Positions 7,839 through 18,271 are shown, counted from the stretch's first letter. The stretch: DNA of 64,000 nt from Moraxellaceae bacterium (GCA_030680295.1 JAUXVU010000018.1:372001-436000); one strand, 5' to 3'. Made by a program: numbers and translations. Notes: generated by a model not told the origin, from the letters alone.

Positions 7839-8762
7839 CTAGATCATACGCTGATGAACAGCATAAGACGATGCTTCGTGCTGCAGAAGTTTAAGCATGG
7901 CCTGAGCTGCGCGAGACAGGCTGCGCCGCGGGTGATGCACCACGCCCAACTGACGTGTTAACTCACCATGGGATACGGCTGTTGCAATAACATCGTGATC
8001 ACACATGGTGGCGGGTAAAACACTCCAGCCCAGTCCAATCGACACCATCATTTTGATGGTTTCTAGGTAGTTGGTCTCTAAATGCACTTGCAGGCGCAAA
8101 CCTTCGCGTTGAAACATGGCCTCTGCAATTTGCCGTGTAAAGGTATTAGTCGATGGCAAAATAGCGGGGTGGTTGGCAAGGTCGCTGGCATCAATATGGC
8201 CCTGTTGCCGCGCTAGTTGCGCCAATGGATGGTTGGCGGCAACCACAAAGGCTAATGGGTCAGGCCAAATGACTTGGCTGATCAGGCGCTCATCCAGTTC
8301 TGGCGGCAAGGTGACAATACCCAGCTCAAGCTCACCGGATAACACCGCGTCGTAGGCTTGTTCAGAGTCAATAAAACGAATATCTAAGCGTACTTGCGGG
8401 TGCTGGTGACTGAAGGCACGCAGGGCATTTGGCAGGCGATGCAGGCCGATATGATGGCTGGTGCCCATGGTGAGTGTGCCGCTGAGTTCACCGGTAGCGG
8501 TTTGTGCATAGTCCTGAGCTAAACGACGAATATCATCGAGCTCATGCAGCCATTGTTGGGCGCGGGGTAACAGGGCGCGGCCAGCTTCTGTTAACACCAC
8601 CCGCCGACCAACACGGTCGAATAATTTTACACCCAGTTGTTCTTCTAGCTGCTGTATGCGTTTGCTAACGGCGGGTTGGGTGACATGAAGTTGTTCAGCG
8701 GCTTGGGAAAACGAGTTTTGCTTTGCCACTGCCAAGAAGGCATTGAGTACGGCCGTATCCAT
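7839..8762 (-). CDS. LysR-family transcriptional regulator
   Basis: A 307-residue LysR regulator. The N-terminal winged helix-turn-helix is clear (FSQAAEQLHVTQPAVSKR, about residues 18-35), followed by a linker helix and a periplasmic-binding-protein-like effector domain. The gene is divergent from leuC with a 108-base gap, the same arrangement as in Pseudomonas, where a LysR gene also precedes leuC. The inducer is unknown. Control of leuC or its own promoter is suggested by position and by an ATTCC-N5-GGAAT repeat directly upstream of the start. Confidence 0.9.
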   Translation of the reverse strand: MDTAVLNAFLAVAKQNSFSQAAEQLHVTQPAVSKRIQQLEEQLGVKLFDRVGRRVVLTEAGRALLPRAQQWLHELDDIRRLAQDYAQTATGELSGTLTMGTSHHIGLHRLPNALRAFSHQHPQVRLDIRFIDSEQAYDAVLSGELELGIVTLPPELDERLISQVIWPDPLAFVVAANHPLAQLARQQGHIDASDLANHPAILPSTNTFTRQIAEAMFQREGLRLQVHLETNYLETIKMMVSIGLGWSVLPATMCDHDVIATAVSHGELTRQLGVVHHPRRSLSRAAQAMLKLLQHEASSYAVHQRMI

Positions 8763-8766
8763 ATGT

Positions 8767-8781
8767 ATTCCATGTAGGAAT
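8767..8781. promoter_or_regulatory. Candidate LysR box
   Basis: The interrupted palindrome ATTCC-ATGTA-GGAAT contains the T-N11-A pattern of LysR-type binding sites. It starts five bases upstream of the lysR start codon in the lysR/leuC divergent gap, which suits autorepression. Binding is inferred. Confidence 0.4.
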
Positions 8782-8870
8782 GAATAATATAAAAACTATA
8801 AATTGGATTTATTAATTGCGCTAGCTTAATCTGCAAGCATCAAAACAAATGTGTGAATCAGGAGGCTGTG

Positions 8871-10289
8871 ATGGCCGGTAAGACTTTGTATGACAAGTTA
8901 TGGGATGACCATGTTGTCACCCAGCGCGATGATGGTTCGTGCTTGATCTATATTGATCGTCAATTATTGCATGAAGTGACCTCGCCACAAGCATTTGAAG
9001 GCTTGAAGTTGGCCGGGCGCAAGCCTTGGCGCTTGGATGCCAATGTCGCCACGCCGGACCACAATGTGCCTACTGACAAGGCCGAGCGTGCTGGCGGTGT
9101 GGCAGCGATTGCCGATGAAACCTCACGAATTCAAGTGCAAACCTTAGATGACAACTGCCGTGATTTTGGCGTGGTGGAATTCACCATTAATGATGTGCGC
9201 CAAGGCATTGTGCATGTGGTAGGGCCGGAGCAGGGCTTAACCTTGCCGGGCATGACCGTTGTTTGTGGTGACTCGCACACAGCAACTCACGGTGCATTTG
9301 CCTGTCTTGCGCATGGTATTGGTACTTCTGAGGTTGAACATGTATTGGCAACTCAGTGCTTGATTCAGAAAAAATCAAAGAACATGTTGGTGCGTGTGGA
9401 CGGTGAGTTAGGTCCGGGCGTGACGCCAAAAGACGTGGTGTTGGCCATTATTGGCAAAATTGGCACCGCCGGCGGTAATGGTCATGCCATCGAATTTGGC
9501 GGCCAAGTATTCCGTGACATGAGCATGGAAGGTCGCATGACTGTGTGCAATATGGCGATTGAGGCCGGTGCTCGGGTTGGCATGGTGGCCGCTGATGACA
9601 AAACCATTGAGTACTTCAAGGGCAAGCCTTATGCACCTAACGGTGAGCAATGGGAAGCAGCCGTTGCTTACTGGCAGACCTTGCATTCTGACGCGGATGC
9701 TGTGTTTGACACGGTTGTCGTCATGGATGGTGCTGAAATTGAGCCGCAAGTGAGCTGGGGCACCAGCCCGGAGATGGTGGTAGCCATTAATGACAACGTG
9801 CCTACGCCAGAAGACGCGGTTGATGCCGTGCAGCGAAATTCCTATGAGCGTGCTTATCAATATATGGGCCTGAAGCCGGGGCAAAAAATCACCGATATTT
9901 ACTTAGATCGTGTGTTTATTGGCTCTTGCACCAATTCCCGTATTGAAGATTTACGCGCCGCTGCAGCGGTTGCCAAAGGCCGTAAAGTGGCCAGCAGCAT
10001 CAAACAAGCCATGGTTGTGCCGGGCTCAGGCTTGGTGAAGCAGCAGGCAGAAGCCGAAGGTTTGGATAAAGTGTTTATCGACGCTGGATTTCAATGGCGT
10101 GAACCCGGCTGCTCCATGTGTTTGGCTATGAATGCAGACAAATTAGGCTCTGGTGAGCATTGTGCGTCGACCTCTAATCGCAACTTTGAAGGTCGCCAAG
10201 GCAATGGCGGACGCACCCATTTGGTGAGTCCAGCGATGGCAGCGGCAGCAGCGATTGCTGGCCATTTTGTCGACGTTCGCCACTTTTAA
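8871..10289 (+). CDS. leuC: 3-isopropylmalate dehydratase large subunit
   Basis: Large subunit of isopropylmalate isomerase in leucine synthesis, which interconverts 2- and 3-isopropylmalate with LeuD. It has 472 residues, the usual length. The 4Fe-4S cluster cysteines are C353 (GSCTNSR), C414 and C417 (CSMC). The start at 8871 is chosen over an upstream GTG at 8853 because AGGAGG (8860-8865) lies five bases before it and the protein then begins [12 protein letters not shown] as in relatives. First gene of leuC-leuD-leuB-asd; leuD follows after nine bases. Confidence 0.97.
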   Translation: MAGKTLYDKLWDDHVVTQRDDGSCLIYIDRQLLHEVTSPQAFEGLKLAGRKPWRLDANVATPDHNVPTDKAERAGGVAAIADETSRIQVQTLDDNCRDFGVVEFTINDVRQGIVHVVGPEQGLTLPGMTVVCGDSHTATHGAFACLAHGIGTSEVEHVLATQCLIQKKSKNMLVRVDGELGPGVTPKDVVLAIIGKIGTAGGNGHAIEFGGQVFRDMSMEGRMTVCNMAIEAGARVGMVAADDKTIEYFKGKPYAPNGEQWEAAVAYWQTLHSDADAVFDTVVVMDGAEIEPQVSWGTSPEMVVAINDNVPTPEDAVDAVQRNSYERAYQYMGLKPGQKITDIYLDRVFIGSCTNSRIEDLRAAAAVAKGRKVASSIKQAMVVPGSGLVKQQAEAEGLDKVFIDAGFQWREPGCSMCLAMNADKLGSGEHCASTSNRNFEGRQGNGGRTHLVSPAMAAAAAIAGHFVDVRHF

Positions 10290-10298
10290 GAGGTTGAT

Positions 10299-10952
10299 AT
10301 GCAAAAGTTTACGGTAGTGAAGGGTTTGGTAGCGCCATTGGATAGAGCCAATGTGGATACCGACCAAATTATTCCTAAGCAGTTTTTGAAGTCGATTAAG
10401 CGCACGGGTTTTGGCGTGAACTTATTTGATGAATGGCGCTACTTAGATGAAGGTTATCCAGGCCAAGACAGCTCAAAGCGACCGATCAATCCGGACTTTG
10501 TGCTGAATCAACCACGTTACCAAGGTGCCAGCGTGTTATTGGCCCGACAGAACTTTGGTTGTGGTTCTTCGCGTGAACATGCGCCATGGGCCTTAAATGA
10601 ATACGGCTTTCGCGTGGTGATTGCCTCGAGTTATGCCGACATCTTCTTTAATAACTGCTTTAAAAATGGCATGTTGCCGGTCATTTTGCCGGAAGAGCAG
10701 GTGGATCAGTTATTCCGCGAATGTTTAGCCAGTGAAGGTTATGAGATCACCGTTGACCTTGAAAAGCGTCAAGTGGTGACACCAAGCGGCGAAGCGTTTG
10801 CCTTTGAAGTAGATGACTTCCGTCGCCACTGCTTGCTTAACGGTTTGGATGATATTGGTTTGACCTTACAAGAAGGTGATGCCATTCGTGCCTTTGAAGC
10901 GAAAGCACAGCAGGCCAGACCTTGGGTATTTAATGCCTTGGATCGCACATAA
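10299..10952 (+). CDS. leuD: 3-isopropylmalate dehydratase small subunit
   Basis: Small, swivelling subunit of isopropylmalate isomerase, 217 residues, partner of LeuC. The N-terminal [17 protein letters not shown] segment and [13 protein letters not shown] around residues 83-95 are the hallmark substrate-binding motifs of the family. The start has a ribosome site (AAGAGG) directly upstream and follows leuC by nine bases. Cytosolic, second gene of the leucine operon, with leuB 36 bases downstream. Confidence 0.97.
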   Translation: MQKFTVVKGLVAPLDRANVDTDQIIPKQFLKSIKRTGFGVNLFDEWRYLDEGYPGQDSSKRPINPDFVLNQPRYQGASVLLARQNFGCGSSREHAPWALNEYGFRVVIASSYADIFFNNCFKNGMLPVILPEEQVDQLFRECLASEGYEITVDLEKRQVVTPSGEAFAFEVDDFRRHCLLNGLDDIGLTLQEGDAIRAFEAKAQQARPWVFNALDRT

Positions 10953-10988
10953 TTTACCTTAATTTAGATTTGTAAGAGACTGATTTTA

Positions 10989-12077
10989 ATGAGTAAAAAT
11001 ATTGTAATTCTGGCCGGTGATGGCATCGGCCCAGAAATCATGAATGAAGCTGAAAAAGTGCTGTCTACGGTGAATCAGCAGTTTGGTTTGGATTTAATGT
11101 GGACACATGAGTTGCTGGGTGGTGCAGCAATTGATGCTCATGGCGTGCCGCTGCCTGAGCAAACACTCAATGCTGCCCGTCAGGCTGATGCGGTGTTATT
11201 AGGTGCTGTAGGTGGCCCTAAGTGGGACAACATCGAGCGCTCTATTCGCCCTGAGCGTGGTTTATTAAAAATCCGCTCCGAGCTGAATTTGTTTGCCAAT
11301 TTACGCCCGGCAATCTTGTACCCGCAGTTGGCGGATGCCTCATCGCTTAAACCAGAAATTGTGGCGGGTTTAGATATTCTCATTGTGCGTGAGCTCACCG
11401 GTGGCATTTATTTTGGCCAGCCTCGTGGCATTCGCACCTTAGAAAATGGTGAGCGTCAGGGTTATAACACCGATGTTTATAGCGAGTCGGAAATTCGTCG
11501 TATTGCCCACGTGGCTTTCCAGCTGGCACAACAGCGCAATAAAAAGCTGTTGTCAGTTGATAAAGCCAATGTGCTGGAAGTGACTGAGCTGTGGAAGCAG
11601 GTAGTAACGGATATTGCTGCCGAATACCCAGATGTTGAGCTGTCACATATGTATGTGGATAACGCCGCCATGCAGTTGGTGCGTGCGCCTAAGCAGTTTG
11701 ACGTGATTGTCACCGGTAACTTGTTTGGCGACATTTTGTCTGATGAAGCCGCCATGTTGACGGGTTCAATTGGCATGCTGCCTTCAGCCTCGCTTGATGC
11801 CAACAAAAAGGGCATGTACGAGCCATGTCATGGCTCAGCGCCAGATATTGCAGGCAAAGGCGTGGCCAACCCATTGGCCACTATTTTGTCGGTGGCCATG
11901 ATGCTGCGTTACACCTTTAATGCGGAAGCAGCGGCCAAAGCCATTGAGACAGCGGTTGGTAAGGTACTGGATCAAGGCCTGCGCACACCAGACATCTGGA
12001 GTGAGGGCACCACCAAGGTGGGCACTGAATCCATGGGTAACGCCGTGGTCAACGCATTAATCAATTTAGGGGAATAA
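10989..12077 (+). CDS. leuB: 3-isopropylmalate dehydrogenase
   Basis: NAD-dependent oxidative decarboxylase of 3-isopropylmalate, the third step of leucine synthesis. At 362 residues it has normal length. GDGIGPEI at the N-terminus, the substrate-binding [10 protein letters not shown] region, the catalytic VDNAAMQL segment and the NAD-binding [11 protein letters not shown] motif are all present. It is a homodimeric cytosolic enzyme. Asd starts three bases after the stop, so leuB and asd are almost certainly co-transcribed and co-translated. Confidence 0.97.
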   Translation: MSKNIVILAGDGIGPEIMNEAEKVLSTVNQQFGLDLMWTHELLGGAAIDAHGVPLPEQTLNAARQADAVLLGAVGGPKWDNIERSIRPERGLLKIRSELNLFANLRPAILYPQLADASSLKPEIVAGLDILIVRELTGGIYFGQPRGIRTLENGERQGYNTDVYSESEIRRIAHVAFQLAQQRNKKLLSVDKANVLEVTELWKQVVTDIAAEYPDVELSHMYVDNAAMQLVRAPKQFDVIVTGNLFGDILSDEAAMLTGSIGMLPSASLDANKKGMYEPCHGSAPDIAGKGVANPLATILSVAMMLRYTFNAEAAAKAIETAVGKVLDQGLRTPDIWSEGTTKVGTESMGNAVVNALINLGE

Positions 12078-12080
12078 GTT

Positions 12081-13193
12081 ATGAAAGTCGGATTAGTCGG
12101 TTGGCGCGGTATGGTGGGCTCTGTGTTAATGCAGCGCATGGTTGACGAGCAAGACTTTGCGCTGATTGACCCGGTGTATTTCACCACCTCCAGCCCAGGT
12201 GCTGCGGCGCCTAATTTTGGCGGCAAAGAAGCAGGCACTCTGCAAGACGCCAATGACATCGATGCGCTGAAAGCCATGGACACCATTATCAGCTGCCAAG
12301 GTGGTGACTACACTAAGGAAGTTTTTCCTAAGCTGCGTGCTGCTGGCTGGGAAGGTTACTGGATTGATGCGGCATCTAGCCTGCGCATGAAAGATGATGC
12401 TGTGATTGTGCTGGACCCCGTCAATGGCGACCTGATTGAGTCGTCACTGGCCAAGGGCGTCAAAAACTTTATTGGCGGTAATTGCACCAACTCAATTCTG
12501 CTGATGGGTGTGGGCGGTCTGTTTAAAGCCGGTTTGGTTGAGTGGGTCAGCTCAATGACTTACCAAGCAGCATCCGGCGGCGGTGCAAACCATATGCGTG
12601 AATTATTAAAAGGCATGGGCGTGATTAATGCGGCTGTGTCTGACGAATTAGCGACCCCGTCATCCGCTATTTTGGATATTGATCGTAAAGTGGCGCAAAC
12701 CATTCGCGCTGACGTACCACGTGAGTTCTTTGGTGCGCCGCTGGCGGGTGGCCTGATTCCTTGGATTGATGTGCAGTTGGAAAACGGTCAGTCCAAAGAG
12801 GAATGGAAGGGTCAAGCTGAAGTTAACAAGATTTTAGGCACTGAAAGCACGATTCCAGTCGATGGCCTATGTGTGCGCATTGGCGCTATGCGTTGCCATA
12901 GCTTGGCGCTGACCATGAAGCTGAAAAAAGATGTGTCGCTTGAGCAAATCGAAGCGCTGATTAAAGAAGGCAATGACTGGGTGAAGTGGGTGCCTAATGA
13001 CCGTGACATCACCGTTCATGAGTTGACTCCGGCCAGCATTACCGGCGGCCTGAAAATTGGTGTGGGTCGGGTGCGTAAACTGAACTTAGGCCCAGAATAT
13101 ATTTCGGCGTTTGTCATTGGTGACCAGTTGTTATGGGGTGCAGCGGAACCGCTGCGCCGTATGTTGCGCATTTTGTTGGCTCGGGGAGTCTAA
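12081..13193 (+). CDS. asd: Aspartate-semialdehyde dehydrogenase
   Basis: Reduces aspartyl phosphate to aspartate semialdehyde, the branch point to lysine/DAP, threonine and methionine. The 370-residue protein starts with the NADP-binding [11 protein letters not shown] loop, has the catalytic cysteine at C135 in GGNCTNS, and a substrate-binding RIGAMRCHS segment, matching the Gram-negative Asd type. The stop overlaps the ATG of the next gene as TAATG. It belongs to the leu operon block. Confidence 0.97.
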   Translation: MKVGLVGWRGMVGSVLMQRMVDEQDFALIDPVYFTTSSPGAAAPNFGGKEAGTLQDANDIDALKAMDTIISCQGGDYTKEVFPKLRAAGWEGYWIDAASSLRMKDDAVIVLDPVNGDLIESSLAKGVKNFIGGNCTNSILLMGVGGLFKAGLVEWVSSMTYQAASGGGANHMRELLKGMGVINAAVSDELATPSSAILDIDRKVAQTIRADVPREFFGAPLAGGLIPWIDVQLENGQSKEEWKGQAEVNKILGTESTIPVDGLCVRIGAMRCHSLALTMKLKKDVSLEQIEALIKEGNDWVKWVPNDRDITVHELTPASITGGLKIGVGRVRKLNLGPEYISAFVIGDQLLWGAAEPLRRMLRILLARGV

Positions 13194-14167
13194 TGGCCGC
13201 TATTACGCAGTCTGTTGCATTATTTGGTGTTACCGGTGAGTTAGGCCGTGCATTTTTAGATGGTCTGGAAGAACAGGCGGCCTTTACCGGTCGCCTGCGC
13301 TTATTCGCCAGCGAAAAGTCCATTGAAGAAACCCGTCTTTTTCGCGACAAACCTTATCTAATCGAAAACCCAGATGGGGCTGACTTTAGTGATGTCAGTG
13401 AGGCCATTTTGGCCTTGCCAGCTGATATTGCCGATGATTTGGCGCCACGTTTATTGGCAGCTGGTGTTCGTGTTTGGGATGCCACTGGCCACCTGAAAAA
13501 TTTACAGCAGGCGGTCAACATTAAGGCGCAGTCTGAACATGACCTGCTGCTGGTTTGTGACGATGCGATGGCGATTGCCTTATTGCCTTTGCTGCAAGCC
13601 ATCACTGAGTTGACGAGCATTGTGGCAGCGGATGCCACGGTGTTATTGCCAGCATCCTTAAAAGGGCGCCAAGGTGTGCGTGAGTTGGCTTCACAAACTG
13701 GTGAGTTGTTAAACGGTCGTGGTATTAGTCCAACGGTGTGGCCGCAACAGTTGTCATTTAACGTATTGGCCGCTGACGGCAGTTTTGAACGTAATGGCCC
13801 CACGTTGAGTGAAAAGCGTTTACAGCAAGCATTACAAACATTGTTGCCAGCAATGCCCGTGCTGAGTCTGCGCAGTTATGTGGTACCAGTATTTTATGGT
13901 GCCACCATTGATTTACGTCTAAGTCTGGCTGATAAGGTGACTCGTTTAGCACTCACCACTGCCTTAAAAGATGTGGTGGGTTTGCAGCTGCATGATCGTG
14001 CTGATTTCCGGGGTTTACCTACGCCAGTGGGTGAGGGCATTAGTGATCAAGTTCATGTGTCTCGCCTGTTACTAGAAGGCAGTGATGTGCGCTTGAGTGT
14101 GCTGTGTGATCCGCTGCGTGCGGGCTTGGTGCGTTCCGTCTTGGATAGCTTGCTTAAGTGTAGTTAA
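13193..14167 (+). CDS. Asd-like (Usg-type) protein
   Basis: A 324-residue relative of aspartate-semialdehyde dehydrogenase, of the kind found next to asd in pseudomonads. The N-terminal FGVTGELGRAFL keeps a Rossmann glycine loop, but the GNCTNS-type catalytic motif of real Asd is absent, so dehydrogenase activity is unlikely. The start is the ATG in TAATG at the asd stop, which makes the pair translationally coupled; an upstream in-frame GTG inside asd is ignored. Usg-type proteins have no firmly established role. Confidence 0.85.
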   Translation: MAAITQSVALFGVTGELGRAFLDGLEEQAAFTGRLRLFASEKSIEETRLFRDKPYLIENPDGADFSDVSEAILALPADIADDLAPRLLAAGVRVWDATGHLKNLQQAVNIKAQSEHDLLLVCDDAMAIALLPLLQAITELTSIVAADATVLLPASLKGRQGVRELASQTGELLNGRGISPTVWPQQLSFNVLAADGSFERNGPTLSEKRLQQALQTLLPAMPVLSLRSYVVPVFYGATIDLRLSLADKVTRLALTTALKDVVGLQLHDRADFRGLPTPVGEGISDQVHVSRLLLEGSDVRLSVLCDPLRAGLVRSVLDSLLKCS

Positions 14168-14207
14168 TTCGTCCACTATGTGGCGCAAGTGTGTTCGGGA
14201 GATGGGA

Positions 14208-15842
14208 ATGGGTTCTCTGCTAAGGCGTATTATTCTGGTGTCACTAGGCGTTGGTGTTGGGCTGTTGTTCAGCGCCATCTTAAGCCAGCGTGCGCAGGCC
14301 TTTACCATCACCGAAATGCGTGCCTTATCAGCACAAGCTGAGCCACTTAAAATTCAGCTACTTATCGATGATCTTGATAGTCGTGTCGAGGGTCAGTTAA
14401 GTGTTCGTATTGCAGAGGCTGCAGATCATGAGCGTTATGGCTTGCAGCGTCCGGATTGGGCGGATCAGGCGCAGTTTTTAGTGCAGTCGCTTGGTGCTGA
14501 ACGCACACGTATCATGATTGACGCACCGTATTCACCAAACACAAACCTGGCTACTTTATTATTGGAATTTTCGTGGCCTGGACGACTTCGTGTTCAGCAG
14601 GTGGGTGTACGTCTACCTGCCACACAAGCGCCAGCTGTGACTAGTCATATTATCAAAGCGACTCCACCAGTTGTAATGTCCGTTGTGCCGTCATCACCAC
14701 AAGCACGTCCGTTTGTGGATGCTGCAGCCAGTGAGCCTGCAGCTAATGTAGTTATTCCTGTTCGTGGCGATCAAGTGCATGTACGCACTGGCGATACCTT
14801 GAGTCAAATTGCGAATGATTGGCAGGCGCAGGGGCTGACGTTGGCTCAAAAAGCTCAAGTTATTGCTGAGCAAAATCCTCGTGCATTCATCAATGGTAAT
14901 CCTAATTTATTGCGCCGGGATGCACGATTGACCTTACCCAGTGTTGATACGCTTCCGATTTCTGATGCGCAGGCGGCACAAGATTGGTTAGTGCAGGCAT
15001 CATCTGTGACTGACACAGCTAGTCAGGCAGTTGTTGTTGGTGATGAGTCAATTCCGCTTTCATCTGACACAAATACTACACCTCAAGAAATCACATTGAC
15101 CTTAGTTGGTGAAGGAGCAAGTGCGGGTGGTAGCGCGGGGGAAGGAGAGGCAGCAGACGCTGATGCAGTTGTACGTCAAGGGCTTATTGAGCGCGGGCAA
15201 GAACTGACTGATCGTCGCGAAGAGCTGCGCCAGCGACTGGTCGACGTAAAAGCAGAAAGTACTGATTTAGAGCAGCGCTTGCAGGTTGTCGATGAGCGCT
15301 TAGCCGCTATGACGGGGCAGCTAACTGAGATTAACGAATTTGTTGAGGAAGCAGATGCTGAGCCTGTAGCCGCTTTGCTTGATGATGCCAAAGAGTCTGC
15401 CGCTAAGTCTTGGTTTGCAGCAATTCCAGGCCACACGCTTTTTGCCTGGTTCTTAGCCTTTTTAGTGATGGTATTTTTGCTGCTCATGTATTTGTATGAT
15501 CGATTATTTAATCGCCAGCCAGCGCCGGTGATTGTTGTGTCTGATCGACAAGATCCGGTTGTGTCTGCAACTGCTGTTGCAGCTGAGACAGTTGAGGATT
15601 TAACACCGGTTGAGTCTGCTGCCTATGTGCCTTTAGCAGAAAGTATTGATCCTGATGACGACGAATACGACTTCATGACAGATGCGCAAGAGCAGGCTCA
15701 GCAAACTCGTTTGGATTTGGCGCAGGCTTATATCGAAATGAAGTTGGATGATAGTGCACGGCATTTGTTAACAGTGGTCGCCGAGCAGGGTAATGAGGCT
15801 CAGCGCGAAACTGCCAGAGAGCTTTTGGCAAAATTGGGTTGA
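14208..15842 (+). CDS. fimV: FimV-like peptidoglycan-binding polar protein
   Basis: Inner-membrane protein of the FimV/HubP family, which organises the cell pole and helps type IV pili. Layout of the 544 residues: signal sequence to about 31, FimV N-terminal domain (about 32-140, with DHERYGLQRPDWAD), a LysM domain at about 182-245, a coiled coil at about 320-383, one transmembrane helix at about 409-434, and the conserved FimV C-terminal helix pair at about 497-544. The start at 14208 has GGGAG six bases upstream. It is shorter than P. aeruginosa FimV, with a small acidic cytosolic part. The truA start follows its stop by one base. Confidence 0.9.
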   Translation: MGSLLRRIILVSLGVGVGLLFSAILSQRAQAFTITEMRALSAQAEPLKIQLLIDDLDSRVEGQLSVRIAEAADHERYGLQRPDWADQAQFLVQSLGAERTRIMIDAPYSPNTNLATLLLEFSWPGRLRVQQVGVRLPATQAPAVTSHIIKATPPVVMSVVPSSPQARPFVDAAASEPAANVVIPVRGDQVHVRTGDTLSQIANDWQAQGLTLAQKAQVIAEQNPRAFINGNPNLLRRDARLTLPSVDTLPISDAQAAQDWLVQASSVTDTASQAVVVGDESIPLSSDTNTTPQEITLTLVGEGASAGGSAGEGEAADADAVVRQGLIERGQELTDRREELRQRLVDVKAESTDLEQRLQVVDERLAAMTGQLTEINEFVEEADAEPVAALLDDAKESAAKSWFAAIPGHTLFAWFLAFLVMVFLLLMYLYDRLFNRQPAPVIVVSDRQDPVVSATAVAAETVEDLTPVESAAYVPLAESIDPDDDEYDFMTDAQEQAQQTRLDLAQAYIEMKLDDSARHLLTVVAEQGNEAQRETARELLAKLG

Positions 15843-15843
15843 G

Positions 15844-16668
15844 GTGATTTTGCAGCGTTATGCTTTTGCAGTTGAGTTTGATGGTCGTGCCTACAAAGGA
15901 TGGCAAACGCAGCAGGCGGGTGTCATCAGTGTGCAAGAAACGCTAGAGCAAGCCTTTAGTCGAGTGGCTAATCACCGGGTGGCAGTGCATGGTGCCGGCC
16001 GAACGGATGCTGGTGTGCATGCTTCTGGCATGATTGCTCACTTTGATAGTGACGCCCCCAGAGCCATTCGAAATTGGTTGATGGGCGTGAACTCTTGTTT
16101 GCCAGAGTCCATCAGTGTGCGTTGGATTGTGCCCGTTGATGAAAACTTTCACGCGCGCTTTAAGGCGACGTCTCGTCGCTACAATTACATTATTTATAAC
16201 CATCCTCATCGTTCCAGCTTACTTGCTGGTCGCGCCACTTGGCATTATCAGCCACTGAACGTTGATCTAATGGCTGCAGCGGCGGCGTCTTTGGTCGGTG
16301 TGCATGACTTTAATGCTTATCGTTCAGTGGCCTGTCAGTCGAATCGCCCTGTCCGTGACGTGCACTTTTTGCATGTTGAGCAACAGGGGCCATTGATTCG
16401 TCTAGATATTCAGGCTGATGGTTTCTTGCATCATATGGTGCGTAATATCGCGGGTGTGCTGCTGGCGATTGGTGAGGGGAAAGCACCTGTGTCATGGGCA
16501 TCTGAGGTGTTAGCGGGGCGTGATCGCACATTGGGCGGAGTAACAGCACCGCCTGATGGCCTATATTTTGTTCATGCGGGTTATGATTTGCCCGGGCTTA
16601 CTTTGCCTGCTGACACGTTAGGACCATCCTGGTTAGCGGCTTGGCCGTTGAATAAAGTTTCTTCATGA
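15844..16668 (+). CDS. truA: tRNA pseudouridine(38-40) synthase
   Basis: Isomerises uridine to pseudouridine at positions 38-40 of the tRNA anticodon arm. The catalytic aspartate is D55 in GAGRTDAGVHA; RRYNYIIYN and the FLHHMVRNIAG motif are also typical. The GTG at 15844 is preferred because it gives a 274-residue protein of normal length with an N-terminus starting at the RYAFAVEFDG strand. It follows the fimV stop as TGAGGTG, suggesting coupling; no strong ribosome site is visible. A further upstream in-frame ATG inside fimV is unlikely. Confidence 0.95.
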   Translation: MILQRYAFAVEFDGRAYKGWQTQQAGVISVQETLEQAFSRVANHRVAVHGAGRTDAGVHASGMIAHFDSDAPRAIRNWLMGVNSCLPESISVRWIVPVDENFHARFKATSRRYNYIIYNHPHRSSLLAGRATWHYQPLNVDLMAAAAASLVGVHDFNAYRSVACQSNRPVRDVHFLHVEQQGPLIRLDIQADGFLHHMVRNIAGVLLAIGEGKAPVSWASEVLAGRDRTLGGVTAPPDGLYFVHAGYDLPGLTLPADTLGPSWLAAWPLNKVSS

Positions 16669-16748
16669 CAAAGATGAATGGCATTGTATTACTTGGGACA
16701 TTGCTTTGATAATCACCCTCAATAACAAAAATTAGGTTGGAGCCTGCT

Positions 16749-17537
16749 ATGGGTCGTTTTTTGTCAGTACTACTGCTTTCTGCTTCTTTTGCGACTAGTC
16801 CTGCATTGGCCGTTAATATTGGTCAAGTTTCTGCATACTCTTCAGCGAATAAGCCTTTGCGCATGGACGTTGAGCTAATCGATCTGCAGGGTGCTCGGCT
16901 CAATGATGTCTTAATGCGCGTCGCTGATGAAACTGACCATGAGCGTTTTGGCTTGCAGCGCCCAGCATGGGCTGATGGTTCGTTTGCAAGAGTGCTTAAT
17001 AAGGATAGTAGTAGTTTTGTTGCACGATTAAATTCCACACGTCCCGTATCAGCTAGCAACGTAGACTTTGTGGTTGAGCTGCGAGCTGGTAGCACGGTAA
17101 CTTGGCATAAAGTTTCAGCTGCACTTGGCTCAGGTAGTCCAATGCTGGCATTGCCAGCTGAGTCAAAACCGATAGTAGAAAAAGTGGCACCTGTGCCTGT
17201 ACCAATTGCAACACCGATTTCAGTTCCCGCCTCGGAGCAGGAGTTTGTTGCCGAAGAGCCTATAGTTACCAATGACGTGGCTGCATTTGATGCTACTTCT
17301 ACAGATGGCTCTGCTTTGGACATTGAGCAAGACATCGTGGCGGAACCAGTTTTTGACGATACCAGTACAGTCGATGATGCATTGGATATGTCAGCTTCAG
17401 CTAGTGATGAAATGGTGTCCGAGTCAAAATTAAAACCACATGAGTACTTTACGCGCGTACTTATTTTATTCTTTATTCTTGGCTTTGCCATCGCTGGCCT
17501 GATTGCTAAACTGATTAAGAAAATTCGTAAGTCTTAA
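16749..17537 (+). CDS. Short FimV-N-domain protein with C-terminal membrane anchor
   Basis: A 262-residue second FimV-like protein. It has a signal peptide (cleaved near ALA), a FimV N-terminal-type domain in which DHERFGLQRPAWAD closely matches the larger FimV upstream, a long proline/acid-rich linker, and one transmembrane helix near residues 237-255 followed by a basic tail (KLIKKIRKS). LysM, coiled coil and the cytosolic FimV C-domain are missing. GGAG lies six bases before the chosen ATG. Position just after fimV-truA suggests a local duplication. A role at the pole or in the periplasm is likely but unproven. Confidence 0.75.
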   Translation: MGRFLSVLLLSASFATSPALAVNIGQVSAYSSANKPLRMDVELIDLQGARLNDVLMRVADETDHERFGLQRPAWADGSFARVLNKDSSSFVARLNSTRPVSASNVDFVVELRAGSTVTWHKVSAALGSGSPMLALPAESKPIVEKVAPVPVPIATPISVPASEQEFVAEEPIVTNDVAAFDATSTDGSALDIEQDIVAEPVFDDTSTVDDALDMSASASDEMVSESKLKPHEYFTRVLILFFILGFAIAGLIAKLIKKIRKS

Positions 17538-17550
17538 TCACAGTTGAACA

Positions 17551-17595
17551 AACGCCAACAACGGCTGTAACTAGCTGTTGTTGGCGTTTTCTTTT
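17551..17595 (+). terminator. Strong rho-independent terminator
   Basis: A 16-base inverted repeat (AACGCCAACAACGGCT and its near-complement, one mismatch) with a six-base loop, followed by a T-rich run. It ends the fimV-truA-fimV-like transcript and separates it from the trp genes. Confidence 0.9.
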
Positions 17596-17635
17596 GCTAC
17601 ACTTCAAACCTTCTTGTACTGGCGGAATATAGACC

Positions 17636-18271
17636 TTGTCCACTCGTGACCTTTCACGCACCCGTGTCAAAATCTGCGGCATTACTCGCCTTGTTGATGT
17701 GGATGCCGCGGTGAACGCTGGTGCCGATGCGTTAGGGTTTGTATTTTATGCGCCCAGCCCTCGTGCAGTAACAGTAGAGCAGGCTTCGCCCTTAGTCATG
17801 GCAACGGCTCCTTTTGTCAGCACAGTTGGTTTGTTTGTTGATGCTGACGCAGAATATGTGCGCACCGTGCTGACTGAACTACCGTTGTCGCTACTGCAGT
17901 TTCACGGCGAAGAAGACAATGCCTTTTGTGCAAGCTTTGGCAAGCCTTGGATTAAGGCGCTACGTGTTCGACCGGAAGATGATGTGGCTGCTCGAATGTT
18001 GGCATGGCCAGATGCGCATGGCTTTTTGTTAGACGCTTGGCACCCGTCAGCACCGGGTGGTACTGGACATCAATTTAATTGGCAGCAGGTGCCACAACAG
18101 TCGGCTAAACCATTGATTTTGGCAGGTGGATTAACGGCCGATAATGTTGGTTTAGCGATTCGCAGTACTAAGCCGTTTGCCGTGGATGTTAGCGGCGGCG
18201 TTGAATATTCTCATGGCATCAAAGATGCCAGTAAAATTAATGCATTTATGGCAGGAGTTCGCTCACTATGA
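17636..18271 (+). CDS. trpF: Phosphoribosylanthranilate isomerase
   Basis: Third step of tryptophan synthesis after anthranilate: an Amadori rearrangement of PRA to CdRP. It is a 211-residue TIM barrel with the catalytic KICGIT motif near residues 12-17, a QFHG strand and the phosphate-binding DVSGGVE loop. No ATG or GTG lies in frame near the expected N-terminus, so a TTG start at 17636 is used; weak initiation may be real. It overlaps trpB by ATGA. A terminator upstream means it has its own promoter, which I could not place with confidence. Confidence 0.95.
   Translation: MSTRDLSRTRVKICGITRLVDVDAAVNAGADALGFVFYAPSPRAVTVEQASPLVMATAPFVSTVGLFVDADAEYVRTVLTELPLSLLQFHGEEDNAFCASFGKPWIKALRVRPEDDVAARMLAWPDAHGFLLDAWHPSAPGGTGHQFNWQQVPQQSAKPLILAGGLTADNVGLAIRSTKPFAVDVSGGVEYSHGIKDASKINAFMAGVRSL

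Noticed and set aside
14097-14207. Upstream extension of FimV with cysteine- and tryptophan-rich N-terminus
   Set aside because: The extra residues overlap the Asd-like gene and would sit in front of a normal signal sequence; GGGAG is correctly spaced only for 14208.
16823-17491. Long minus-strand frame of 222 codons opposite the short FimV-like gene
   Set aside because: Serine/alanine/threonine-rich shadow of the plus-strand proline/acid-rich linker; no ribosome site and no recognisable domain.
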